A stretch of 33,610 bases of DNA from Neglectibacter sp. X58 (GTDB lineage: Bacteria; Bacillota; Clostridia; Oscillospirales; Acutalibacteraceae), in NCBI RefSeq assembly GCF_009936035.1, contig NZ_QWEO01000033.1:1-33610 (forward strand), written 5' to 3'. A program made the position numbers and the translations under genes. This document shows, in pieces, positions 8,539-15,647 of the stretch. Position 1 is the first letter of the stretch, and the number at the start of each line of letters is the position of its first letter. A model generated the notes under the pieces. The model searched no databases, was not told the origin of the DNA, and worked only from the letters and a program-made list of their open reading frames with translations.

Positions 8539-9732
8539 ATGACAAAACGGGTGGGAGCAGCCAGGGAGCCTTTGTGGAACAAGCCGTTTATCCTGGTGCT
8601 GGCTATCAGCGTTTTCACCTGCACAGCCTCCCAGATGGTGACGCCGCTCATTTCCAAATTTGCCCTGAGCCTGGGCGCGCCCCTTACCCTGGCTGCAACC
8701 ATTTCCAGCTTTATGTCCCTGGCGGCGCTGTTCTGCCGCCCTGTTTCCGGCATTCTTTCCGACAGGATGAACCGGAAGAAGATTATGATTGTCTCCACTG
8801 CCATTGTGGCCTTGAGCATGGCCTGCTACGCCTTTTCCACCAATATCGCCATGCTCTTTGGGGCCAGGGTGGTGCATGGCATTGCCTTTTCCTTCATGGG
8901 GGTTTCCAACATGGCCCTGGGCAGCGACTTTGTGCCCGAGTCCCGCATGGGGGAGGGCCTGGGGTATCTGGGGCTGGGGAACATCCTGGCCTATGCCATT
9001 GGCCCCAGCCTGGGGCTGGAGATAAGCGGGACATTCGGGTATCCCGCTGTGTTCACCCTGGCGGCGTCTCTGGCCTTTATCAGCGTGGCCGCCATGTTCC
9101 TGATACCCGACACGCCCCGGCCCGCCCCTAAGGAAACGGCGGAGAAGAAAAGGTTTTCCGTCAACAACTTCTTTGCCAAGGACATCACCCTTTACGTGGC
9201 GGTGCTCATCCTCTTCACCTGCGGCAACGGCCTGATGAATACATACCTTGCCATCCTGGGGGAGGAGCGTGGCATCCCCAACGTGGGGCTGTATTTCACA
9301 GCCTACTCCCTGGCGGTGCTGCTGGTACGGCCTGTGGCAGGGAAGATTAACGACCGCTTCGGCCTTTCCGCCATTATGATTCCCGCTTTTGTGCTGGGCT
9401 GCGGGGGGATGCTGCTGGTGGCGGGGGCCAAAAGCATAGGGCCTATTGTCCTGGCAGGGGTGCTGAAGGCCCTGAGCCAGGGGGCGGCCCAGCCCGCCAT
9501 ACAGGCTTACAGCATCCGCTATCTTGGCAAGGAAAACGCCGGGGTGGCCACCAGCACCTGCTATATTGGCCAGGACTTAGGCAACTCGGTGGCCCCCATT
9601 GTGGGCAGCTTTGTGGTGTCCGGCTTCAGCTTCGGGACGCTTTACGCGGGGTATGCGGTGCTGCTGCTGGCAGGAGGCACAGGCTGCTACCTGCTACAGC
9701 GGTTCATAGAGCGGAAAAAAGCGGGACGGTGA
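8539..9732 (+). CDS. Major facilitator superfamily transporter
   Basis: The protein has 397 residues and about 12 membrane segments. MFS motif A is visible as GILSDRMNRKK after the second helix (about residues 69-79), and a related loop GKINDRFG follows at mid-protein. The start at 8539 is set by AAAGGAGG 7 nt upstream; the longer in-frame version overlaps the ATPase gene. It follows the importer by 59 nt in the same direction and lies just before a LacI-type regulator, so it probably belongs to the same metabolic locus. Import versus export and the substrate are unknown; drug efflux and sugar-type uptake are both possible. Confidence 0.9.
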   Translation: MTKRVGAAREPLWNKPFILVLAISVFTCTASQMVTPLISKFALSLGAPLTLAATISSFMSLAALFCRPVSGILSDRMNRKKIMIVSTAIVALSMACYAFSTNIAMLFGARVVHGIAFSFMGVSNMALGSDFVPESRMGEGLGYLGLGNILAYAIGPSLGLEISGTFGYPAVFTLAASLAFISVAAMFLIPDTPRPAPKETAEKKRFSVNNFFAKDITLYVAVLILFTCGNGLMNTYLAILGEERGIPNVGLYFTAYSLAVLLVRPVAGKINDRFGLSAIMIPAFVLGCGGMLLVAGAKSIGPIVLAGVLKALSQGAAQPAIQAYSIRYLGKENAGVATSTCYIGQDLGNSVAPIVGSFVVSGFSFGTLYAGYAVLLLAGGTGCYLLQRFIERKKAGR

Positions 9733-9761
9733 TGGAAAAAGCTTCCATTTTCCAGTATAAT
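9733..9761 (+). promoter_or_regulatory. Promoter for the LacI-type regulator
   Basis: TGGAAA (9733-9738), a 17-bp spacer and TATAAT (9756-9761) lie directly after the MFS stop codon. The regulator may therefore be expressed separately from the transporter operon. Confidence 0.6.
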
Positions 9762-9799
9762 ATGAAGAAGAATAGGGAGCGGAAAGGTGGAAGCGAGCG

Positions 9800-10807
9800 A
9801 TGGTGAAGCTGACGGACATAGCCCAGAGGGCCAACGTTTCAGTGGGGACTGTTTCCCATGTGCTGGGAGGGAAGGGGGACCAGCGGCGGATATCCAAGGC
9901 CACCCAGGAGAAAGTGCTGCAGATTGCGGCGGAGCTGAACTATCAGCCCAACGTGTTTGCCAAAAGGCTGCGGGACCGGCATTCTGTGCCGGTGTTCACC
10001 CTGTTTTACAAGCCCGGCCTCTCCGCCACCTTTCTGGGGGAAATGGTCAAGGGCATCCAGAAGGTGCAGCTTGAAACGGCCCACAGCTTTGAGGTGATGG
10101 TGCAGCCCTATGTGTCTGAGGAGTTCCAATGGGCGAAAACCGCTTTGGGCAGCACCAGCGGCAACGGGGTGATTATGTGCAACACCACCATTGAGGAGTC
10201 CCGGGAGCTGGAGAGCATGAGCCTGCGGGCGCCTGTGGTGTTCTTTAACCGCTATTCCCCGAAATACAGCAGCGTCTACTCCGACTTTTCCAAGGTGGGC
10301 GCACAGACCGCCCGGCTGTTTTTTGAAAAGGGCTACCGGAACGTGGCCCTGGTGGGCACAGGGCAGAACATCTCCAACCACGTGATGCGGGAAAAGGGCT
10401 TCCTTGCCACCTGCGCCAAGCTGGGAATGTCGGCGAGGCTGTGGACAGGGGAGCCGAAGGGGGACAGCGCCTCCTATGGCTACAGGCTGACAAGGGAAAT
10501 CCTCCAGTCCGGCGCTGTGCCGGAGGGGATTTTCTACAGCGCAGACGAGTTTGCCATGGGAGGCATTAGGGCCTGCCGGGAGCTGGGGGTGTCCCTGCCG
10601 GAGGCCATAGGCATGATGGGCTATGGATCCTCCCACTTTAACGAGTACCTCACCCCCTCTTTAAGCTCTGTGGGCTTCCCCATTTCCAATATGATACAGG
10701 ACTGCGTGAACCTGCTTTTGGACAAATACTATAACAACAGCCAGGAGTGCAAGTCCATCCGCTTCCAGGCGGACTTCACCTTCCGGGAAAGCTTCCGGCC
10801 TGATTAG
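9800..10807 (+). CDS. LacI-family transcriptional regulator
   Basis: The protein has 335 residues. The N-terminal LacI helix-turn-helix is clear (VKLTDIAQRANVSVGTVSHV, residues 2-21), followed by the hinge helix (NYQPNVFAKRLR). A periplasmic-binding-protein-like effector domain occupies about residues 65-330, including the inter-domain segment MGGIRACRELGVSLPEAIG. It would bind a sugar-like or other small ligand and control nearby operators. It sits between the transporter genes and the esterases, suggesting local control, but I could not locate a convincing operator. GGTGG is the ribosome site. Confidence 0.92.
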   Translation: MVKLTDIAQRANVSVGTVSHVLGGKGDQRRISKATQEKVLQIAAELNYQPNVFAKRLRDRHSVPVFTLFYKPGLSATFLGEMVKGIQKVQLETAHSFEVMVQPYVSEEFQWAKTALGSTSGNGVIMCNTTIEESRELESMSLRAPVVFFNRYSPKYSSVYSDFSKVGAQTARLFFEKGYRNVALVGTGQNISNHVMREKGFLATCAKLGMSARLWTGEPKGDSASYGYRLTREILQSGAVPEGIFYSADEFAMGGIRACRELGVSLPEAIGMMGYGSSHFNEYLTPSLSSVGFPISNMIQDCVNLLLDKYYNNSQECKSIRFQADFTFRESFRPD

Positions 10808-10811
10808 GGAG

Positions 10812-10856
10812 CGCCCGGAAACAAACCAAGAATACACCTTTATTTTTGCAGGCTTT
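10812..10856 (+). other. Imperfect inverted repeat after the LacI gene
   Basis: CCCGGAAACAAA just after the stop is mirrored by TTTGTTTCCCGG about 40 bp later, with one mismatch. A second GC-rich dyad (GCCCC...GGGGC) follows before 10900. There is no T run; it could be a Rho-type or structured 3' end. Confidence 0.4.
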
Positions 10857-10900
10857 GTTTCCCGGAACCCCCGCCCCAGGCGGGCGGGAGCCCGGGGCCT

Positions 10901-10990
10901 GCATGGCAGGTATCATAAAAATTTAAGAAAGGAGCGATACCGGGCATAAAAGGCCGTTTTTCTCTGGCTTTTTATGCGGATTCTGTATCG
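10901..10990 (+). repeat. Hairpin repeat, copy 1 (tandem with copy 2)
   Basis: A unit of about 89 bp beginning GCATGGCAGGTATCATAAAA. It contains AAAGGAG (Shine-Dalgarno-like), then outer stem GCGATAC (10934-10940) matched by GTATCGC at the end. An inner stem GCATAAAAGGCC is closed by GGCTTTTTATGC, twelve pairs with one G-T wobble. The ATG right after the outer stem opens only a 15-codon frame running into copy 2. Confidence 0.8.
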
Positions 10991-11090
10991 CATGGCAGGC
11001 ATCATAAAAATTTCAAGAAAGGAGCGATACCGGGCATAAAAGGCGGATGTTTCATCTCTTTTTGTGCGAATTCTGTATCGCATGGCGATT
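10990..11090 (+). repeat. Hairpin repeat, copy 2, covering the start of the esterase gene
   Basis: It has the same architecture as copy 1. AAAGGAG lies at 11018-11024, outer stem GCGATAC (11024-11030) pairs with GTATCGC (11075-11081), and the inner stem is GCATAAAAG / CTTTTTGTGC. The next base is the A of ATG at 11082 (ATGGCGATT), which reads in frame into the esterase. Confidence 0.82.
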
Positions 11091-11921
11091 AAAATGGCAT
11101 ATTTGAAGCTGCACATTTTTTCCAACACCCTGGAGATGGCCACCCAGGTGGACGTAATCCTGCCGGAAAGATACCTCTATGGCGGGATGCAGGCCCCGGT
11201 GCGAAAGGACGGCAGGCACCCGGTTTTATACCTGCTCCATGGGGGCGGGGACGACAACACCCGCTGGGTGCGCTTTACCTCCTTAGAGCGCTACGTGACC
11301 CAGTATGGCCTGATGGTGGTGTGCCCCAACGGCCTTGTAAGCCGCTATACCAACATGGCCTATGGCTGGCGGTTCCATGACTATATCGCAAAGGAGCTGC
11401 CGGAGATTATCTCCTCTATGTTCTATGTATCTCCGAAGCGGGAGGACACCTATATTGCCGGGCTTTCCATGGGAGGCACCGGGGCCTTGACCATCGGGCT
11501 TTCCCAGCCGGAAAAATACGCCTGCATCGGGGTGCTTTCCGCCGGCAACTGGGTGGCGGAGAAAATGTATACCCCAGACCAGATGCCCCCGGAAACCATT
11601 GCCAAACGGGTGCGCACAAACCTTATCTGCTATGGGGTGGAGGACACTTCAGAGCTTTTGGGCAACCCCCAGTATGACGCCTTTGAAATGGCCAGGCGGG
11701 CTGTGGAAAAGGGCGGGCCGCTGCCCCGGATTTTCCACAGCATCGGCACAGAGGATCATAAATATGACAACGTCCAGAAAACCCGGCGGTTCTTTGAGGA
11801 CATGCCCGGAAACCCCTTTGGCTATGCGTATCATGAAGGCCCGGGCCGCCACGAGTGGAAGGTGTGGGATCATTGGATACAGGAGTTTTTGAAGTGGGCT
11901 GACATACGGGTGGATAAGTAA
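11082..11921 (+). CDS. Alpha/beta-hydrolase esterase (esterase D/tributyrin esterase family), copy 1
   Basis: About 279 residues of the PF00756-type putative esterase family. It has the oxyanion region YLLHGGGDDNTRW, nucleophile elbow GLSMGG (Ser at about residue 135), a likely catalytic Asp in HSIGTEDHKYD and His in GRHEWKVWD. Such enzymes cut short acyl esters, including acyl groups on sugars; the natural substrate is unknown. No signal peptide is seen, so it is cytoplasmic. Homology starts at MAYLKLHIF, i.e. the ATG at 11094. No ribosome site precedes that codon except the AAAGGAG at the 5' foot of the overlapping hairpin repeat, so 11082 and 11094 are both possible. A GTG at 11064 would add residues encoded by the repeat. 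Confidence 0.88.
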   Translation: MAIKMAYLKLHIFSNTLEMATQVDVILPERYLYGGMQAPVRKDGRHPVLYLLHGGGDDNTRWVRFTSLERYVTQYGLMVVCPNGLVSRYTNMAYGWRFHDYIAKELPEIISSMFYVSPKREDTYIAGLSMGGTGALTIGLSQPEKYACIGVLSAGNWVAEKMYTPDQMPPETIAKRVRTNLICYGVEDTSELLGNPQYDAFEMARRAVEKGGPLPRIFHSIGTEDHKYDNVQKTRRFFEDMPGNPFGYAYHEGPGRHEWKVWDHWIQEFLKWADIRVDK

Positions 11922-11935
11922 AGGAGGGGTTGGAT

Positions 11936-12781
11936 TTGGCACTGATTGAAATGAATTTTTGTTCGCGGATACTGAACATGAACACCCAGATGACCGTGGT
12001 GATGCCGGAAAGGCTTAACGGCGTGGGGGTGCGCCCGGGGTTCTACCGGGAGGACGGCAAATTCCCGGTGCTGTACCTGCTCCATGGGGGCGGCGGGGAT
12101 CACACAGATTGGCTGCGCTATTCCTCTGTGGAGCGCTATGCCTCGGAACTGGGCCTGGCCCTGGTGTGCCCGGCAGTGGCCCACAGCGCCTACTGCAACA
12201 TGGCCTACGGCCCCCGGTATGCAGACTTCCTCCACGAAGAGGTGTGGGAGCTTACCCACGAGATGTTCCGGCTTTCTGACAGGCGGGAGGACACCTTTGT
12301 GGCAGGACTTTCCATGGGAGGCCATGGGGCCTTTAAGTGGGGGCTTTCCCAGCCGGAAAAGTTTGCCGCCATCGGCGCCTTGTCCGCGGGGAACAAGATT
12401 GCGGAGAAGCCCCTGACCACAGAGCAGGTGTCCCAGTTCGGGGTGGACTTCCGGGCCAAGCGCCGGGAGCTGGTGTATGGGAAGCAGGACTTGTCCGGGC
12501 TTTTGGGAAACCCGGAACAGGATTTCTTTGAGATGGCCCGGATCTGCCTGGGGGAAAAGAAGCCCCTGCCCCGGATTTTCCACGCCATTGGCAGGCAGGA
12601 TCACAACTATGAGGGCGTGCAGCTTACCCGGCAGTTCTTTGAGGACATGCCCGGGAACCCCTTCGGCTATGAGTATCACGAGGGGGAAGGCATCCATAGC
12701 TGGGAGTTCTGGGAGGAGTGGATTCAGCGCTTCTTAAACTGGCTGGTGGAGGAAGGGCTGCTTAAGCAGAAAGAGAAGTGA
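11936..12781 (+). CDS. Alpha/beta-hydrolase esterase, copy 2
   Basis: The protein has 281 residues and is clearly homologous to the preceding gene along its length. It has YLLHGGGGDHTDW for the oxyanion hole, GLSMGG for the nucleophile, HAIGRQDHNYEG for the acid and EGIHSWEFWEEW for the His. AAGGAGG overlaps the upstream stop and favours the TTG at 11936 (8 nt away) over TTG 11930. The two genes are a diverged tandem duplication and certainly co-transcribed. The shared insert between nucleophile and acid differs most, which may mean different acyl substrates. Confidence 0.9.
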   Translation: MALIEMNFCSRILNMNTQMTVVMPERLNGVGVRPGFYREDGKFPVLYLLHGGGGDHTDWLRYSSVERYASELGLALVCPAVAHSAYCNMAYGPRYADFLHEEVWELTHEMFRLSDRREDTFVAGLSMGGHGAFKWGLSQPEKFAAIGALSAGNKIAEKPLTTEQVSQFGVDFRAKRRELVYGKQDLSGLLGNPEQDFFEMARICLGEKKPLPRIFHAIGRQDHNYEGVQLTRQFFEDMPGNPFGYEYHEGEGIHSWEFWEEWIQRFLNWLVEEGLLKQKEK

Positions 12782-12783
12782 AC

Positions 12784-12825
12784 AAAAAAAGAAGGGGCCG
12801 CGCGTTTACTATAGCGCGGCCCCTT
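12784..12825. terminator. Bidirectional terminator between esterase and toxin genes
   Basis: AAGGGGCCGCGC (12792-12803) pairs perfectly with GCGCGGCCCCTT (12814-12825) around a 10-nt loop. A run of A at 12784-12790 provides the T run for the minus-strand gene; for the plus strand only two T are present. Confidence 0.88.
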
Positions 12826-12832
12826 GCGGGCT

Positions 12833-13186
12833 TTATGTAGCCCGCAGGCCGAAGCTGATGGAGAGGGCCTGGTTTACCCTGTCCATAGAGTCCCTGTCCA
12901 GCTTGCCCATTTTCTCCCGGAGGCGGTGCTTGTCGATGGTGCGCACCTGCTCTAAAAGCACCACAGAATCCTTTAAAAGGCCGCTGCCCTGGGCGTCCAC
13001 CTCTATGTGGGTGGGCAGGTTTGCCTTGTCCCGCTGGCTGGTGATAGCCGCCGCGATAACTGTAGGGCTGAACCGGTTGCCCACATCGTTCTGCACAATC
13101 AGCACAGGCCGCACGCCTCCCTGCTCCGAGCCTACCACAGGGCTTAAGTCTGCATAATAAATATCGCCTCTACGCACGTTCACCAT
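12833..13186 (-). CDS. mazF: MazF/PemK-family endoribonuclease toxin
   Basis: The protein has 117 residues, matching Firmicute EndoA/MazF in length and sequence. The N-terminus is [20 protein letters not shown], then RPVLIVQND and the core TVIAAAITS (conserved catalytic Arg in the N-terminal RRGD-region and Ser/Thr in AITS). Members cut single-stranded RNA at short motifs such as UACAU. Start ATG 13186 follows GGAG by 8 nt; longer in-frame starts have no homology. The usual MazE antitoxin gene directly upstream is absent: the next upstream DNA is a 250-bp gap and a divergent gene. It may be held by an antitoxin elsewhere. Confidence 0.9.
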   Translation of the reverse strand: MVNVRRGDIYYADLSPVVGSEQGGVRPVLIVQNDVGNRFSPTVIAAAITSQRDKANLPTHIEVDAQGSGLLKDSVVLLEQVRTIDKHRLREKMGKLDRDSMDRVNQALSISFGLRAT

Positions 13187-13373
13187 ATTCACGCTCCGCA
13201 TAAGAATTGCCATGGGGTACGGGGCTGCCCGTACCGCTCCTTCCTGCTGTATTGCCATAATCGGCTTTCACAGGTATTTTGCCCAGGAAAAACCGGATTT
13301 AATCAAAGGCAGGATTTTTTGAGGAATCCCTCTGTTCCATTTTATTGGCCCGGGCCGGTTTTGTGCGCAGGTA

Positions 13374-13403
13374 TTGCACCATTTTCCCCTGCCGTCATAC
13401 TAT
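13374..13403 (+). promoter_or_regulatory. Promoter for the Cys-rich protein gene
   Basis: TTGCAC (13374-13379), an 18-bp spacer and TACTAT (13398-13403) stand 30 bp before the ATG. An overlapping TATGAT is at 13401. Confidence 0.5.
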
Positions 13404-13433
13404 GATACCAAGAACACAAAAGGAGGAGATTCC

Positions 13434-14240
13434 ATGCCTGATAATGAGTACGTCTCCCAGCAGGAGGGAGAGGGCGGTTTTAAGGAAGCCGTGTGCATCG
13501 ACGCTATGCGCATATACGATTCGTGCAGCGATAAAGACTGCCTGGAGGACATACGGGTGCTGTTCCCCGCAGCGCGGCAGCAGCTTGTAGACAGTGCCAC
13601 CAATGTGCGCATCAAGGATGTCAGCGTCATCACCGTGTATGTGGATCTGCAGCCCATCCCCTTTAACAAGGGCTTTTACTCGGTGGATATGACCTTTTTC
13701 TTCGATGTGTGCCTGGACTTGTTCGGCGGGCCTACCACCTGCGCGGTGCCTGTAAACGGCGTTTCCGTGTTCAACAAAAAGGTAATCCTGTATGGCAGCG
13801 AGGGGAATGTAAAAATGTATTCCTCCGGCAGCTACTGCGACGATGTGACTATGCCGGAGGACGAGAAGGTGCTGCCCAAAGCCACCGTGCAGGTGGCAGA
13901 GCCTGTGGCCCTGTCCGCGAAGCTGTGCGAGTATCCCTGCGGGGCCTGCGACCCCTACTGCCGCATCCCCGACTGCGTGTGCCAGCGGTATGGCGGGGAC
14001 TTTGAAACCGGCCCCCAGCACAACTGCGTATACGTGACCATCGGCCTGTTTATCATCGTGCAGATTGTGCGCAATGTCCAAATCCTTATCCCGGCCTACG
14101 ACTTCTGCGTACCTGAGAAGGAGTGCGTCACGTCCTCTGACAACCCCTGCGACCTGTTCCAGCGCATTGAGTTCCCCACTGACGAGTTTTTCCCGCCTAA
14201 GCCCACTGACCTGGGCGGCGGCTGCGGCTGCGGCAGGTAG
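13434..14240 (+). CDS. Conserved Cys-rich protein of unknown function
   Basis: The protein has 268 residues starting at ATG 13434, fixed by AAGGAGGAG. It has no signal peptide. About 18 cysteines are grouped as CIDAM...CSDKDC, then CEYPCGACDPYCRIPDCVC (about residues 164-182), and a C-terminal GGGCGCG. A beta-rich middle (VSVITVYVDLQPIPF and similar) and a hydrophobic stretch (TIGLFIIVQIVRNVQILIPA, about 203-222) are seen. I have a general impression of similar proteins in spore-forming Clostridia but cannot name a family. Clustered Cys pairs suggest metal binding or disulfide cross-linking, as in coat-like proteins; this is inference. It is a single gene with its own promoter and terminator. 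Confidence 0.8.
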   Translation: MPDNEYVSQQEGEGGFKEAVCIDAMRIYDSCSDKDCLEDIRVLFPAARQQLVDSATNVRIKDVSVITVYVDLQPIPFNKGFYSVDMTFFFDVCLDLFGGPTTCAVPVNGVSVFNKKVILYGSEGNVKMYSSGSYCDDVTMPEDEKVLPKATVQVAEPVALSAKLCEYPCGACDPYCRIPDCVCQRYGGDFETGPQHNCVYVTIGLFIIVQIVRNVQILIPAYDFCVPEKECVTSSDNPCDLFQRIEFPTDEFFPPKPTDLGGGCGCGR

Positions 14241-14302
14241 CCCCGGAAAAAGCCCCCAAACTTTGGCCTGGAGGCTTCCCTTTTCAGTGAAGAGCTGTGC
14301 AA

Positions 14303-14350
14303 AAGCCCGCCCCAGGTGTTTTACAGGCGCCCGGGGCGGGCTTCTTTATT
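14303..14350. terminator. Bidirectional terminator between convergent genes
   Basis: AAGCCCGCCCC (14303-14313) pairs with GGGGCGGGCTT (14333-14343), followed by TTCTTTATT on the plus strand and TTTT on the minus strand. It serves both the Cys-rich gene and the coiled-coil gene. Confidence 0.85.
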
Positions 14351-14960
14351 GTGCGGATTTCAGTTTGGCCACTTCTAAGGATAACTTTTCCGTGACTGGC
14401 TTGAGGATTTGCATTTCTTTTTCTAAAGCGGCAACCCGTTCATTTGTGGCACGTGTTTCAGCCAGCCCTGCATGTCCTTCCAACAGCAGCTGGATGCGGG
14501 GCAATACCACGTTTTCCTGGGTGAGGGACACGCGGGTAAGGATTTCCTGCATAGCGCCCATCTGGTTCTGCATGGTATTCATCTGGCTTTGCATGGTGTC
14601 CACGCGGTTTTCCATGGAATCCATCCGGGACTCCATGCTGCCCATGCGGTTTTCCATAGAATCCATCCGGGACTCCATGCTGCCCATGCGGTTTTCCATG
14701 GAATCCATCCGGGACTCCATGCTGCCCATGCGGTTTTCCATGGAATCCATCCGGGACTCCAAGCTGCCCATGCGGTTTTCCATAGAATCCATCCGGGATT
14801 CCATGCTGCCCATGCGGTTTTCCAAGGAGTCCAATCGGGTTTCCACACCACTTAATCGGGTTTCCACACCACCCAGCCGGGTGTCTATAGAGCCGATATG
14901 GGTGTTCATTTGTTCCAATATGGAGAGAATTTTTTCTTCGTTATTCATACCAATCGCCAT
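14346..14960 (-). CDS. Methionine-rich coiled-coil protein with 14-residue repeats
   Basis: About 204 residues, almost entirely heptad repeat. N-terminal part (about 8-45) has RLGGVET/RLSGVET heptads. It is followed by five near-identical 14-mers of the type MGSMESRMDSMENR, then MQNQM heptads, and a C-terminal helix (VAALEKEMQILKPV). Met or Leu fills the a and d positions, giving a long rod, probably a trimer or dimer. There is no signal or membrane segment. The ATG at 14960 is the one supplied by the hairpin repeat (MAIGM); the second ATG at 14948 has no ribosome site of its own. Function is unknown; a spacer, scaffold or sensor stalk are guesses. Confidence 0.78.
   Translation of the reverse strand: MAIGMNNEEKILSILEQMNTHIGSIDTRLGGVETRLSGVETRLDSLENRMGSMESRMDSMENRMGSLESRMDSMENRMGSMESRMDSMENRMGSMESRMDSMENRMGSMESRMDSMENRVDTMQSQMNTMQNQMGAMQEILTRVSLTQENVVLPRIQLLLEGHAGLAETRATNERVAALEKEMQILKPVTEKLSLEVAKLKSAQ
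14599..14840. repeat. 42-bp tandem repeat (coding minisatellite)
   Basis: CCCATGCGGTTTTCCAT recurs at exactly 42-bp steps from 14641, 14683, 14725, 14767 and 14809, with a degenerate unit at 14599. Differences between units are single bases (for example ccatgg/ccatag). It encodes the 14-residue repeat of the coiled-coil protein. Shorter 21-bp repeats (GGGTTTCCACACC) follow. Confidence 0.92.
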
Positions 14961-15041
14961 GCGATACAGAATTCGCACAAAAAGCTATGTAAACATAACC
15001 TTTCGTGCCCGGTACCGTTCCTTTCTTCGTGTTTTTCACAC
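14951..15041 (-). repeat. Hairpin repeat, copy 3, covering the start of the coiled-coil gene
   Basis: On the minus strand it reads AAAGGAACGGTACCGGGCAC, a loop, then CTTTTTGTGCGAATTCTGTA, TCGC and ATGGCGATT. The inner stem GCACGAAAGGTTATGT / ACATAGCTTTTTGTGC is fully paired using three G-T wobbles. It lies just after the stop of the DUF1934 gene and supplies the ATG at 14960. Confidence 0.82.
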
Positions 15042-15064
15042 CAATCCCTCGCTTTATTTCGTCT

Positions 15065-15517
15065 TTACAGCTCTGGCTCTGCCCTGCGGCGGGGCCGGGG
15101 GGCCACTGTTACGGTAAGCTCGTTCTGGCTGGAAAGGTTGGAGTCAATGTCCAGGGTATAGCGGATATCCATGGAGCCGCCCTCCTGGCCCAGGGCCACC
15201 TTCAGCTTGCTGGTGAACACCCCCACAGTGAGGGAGCCGAAGCCTGTGTCATACAGGCACAGATGGCGGCGGCCCTCCTCCAGGATAAGCCGGGTGGAAG
15301 AGCCTTGGCGGATCATGGTAACCTTCCCAGGCTCCACCTTGAGCACGGCGGTGTGGGCCTGCCGGGGATCGTCCTCGTCATATTCCTTATAGGCGATAAA
15401 TTGCGCGCCGTCCCGCTGGGTATAGGTGCCAGTGGTGCTCAAGGTCACTTCCCCGCGGTCCTCGGCCTCGTATAGCTGCCGCCCGGTGATGCTGATATTG
15501 TAATCGTCTTTAAGCAT
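15065..15517 (-). CDS. DUF1934 (YwiB-like) beta-barrel protein
   Basis: The protein has 150 residues. The pattern DRGEVTLSTTGTY..., then TAVLKVEPGKVTMIRQGS, then LYDTGFGSLTVGVFT and IRYTLDIDS matches the DUF1934 calycin-like family. Such proteins are often encoded beside murI, racemase or arginyl-tRNA synthetase genes in Firmicutes; their role is not established. The start at 15517 is set by AAAGGAAAG; upstream in-frame starts lack a site. It is third in the ddl-murI operon. Confidence 0.87.
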   Translation of the reverse strand: MLKDDYNISITGRQLYEAEDRGEVTLSTTGTYTQRDGAQFIAYKEYDEDDPRQAHTAVLKVEPGKVTMIRQGSSTRLILEEGRRHLCLYDTGFGSLTVGVFTSKLKVALGQEGGSMDIRYTLDIDSNLSSQNELTVTVAPRPRRRAEPEL

Positions 15518-15647
15518 GGCTTTCCTTTCACCTCTCATAGGGACAGTGCTGGTTTCCTGTTTTTTACACAATAAAAGAATGCTGGGGACTGTTTTGGGGC
15601 ATGTGCTCTGGTCTTAATATGGGGACAGGCTTTTATTAAGCAAATTG
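15518..15647 (-). other. Intergenic gap between murI and DUF1934
   Basis: 130 bp with no gene and no clear terminator; the three minus-strand genes may be read as one transcript. No strong promoter was seen. Confidence 0.4.

Noticed and set aside
10913-11143. Minus-strand frame with two 30-residue repeats (MRYRIRT... FYARYRSFL)
   Set aside because: It is the antisense of the tandem hairpin repeat. The base changes between copies preserve stems rather than protein, and no ribosome site is present. The same phrase appears antisense to copy 3.
14599-14840. CRISPR-like array
   Set aside because: Units are contiguous 42-bp coding repeats with no spacers and no cas genes.
14065-15117. 350-residue plus-strand frame crossing the coiled-coil gene
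   Set aside because: It crosses a terminator, the minisatellite and a hairpin repeat. Its repeats are the antisense of the heptads, and it overlaps the end of the Cys-rich gene.
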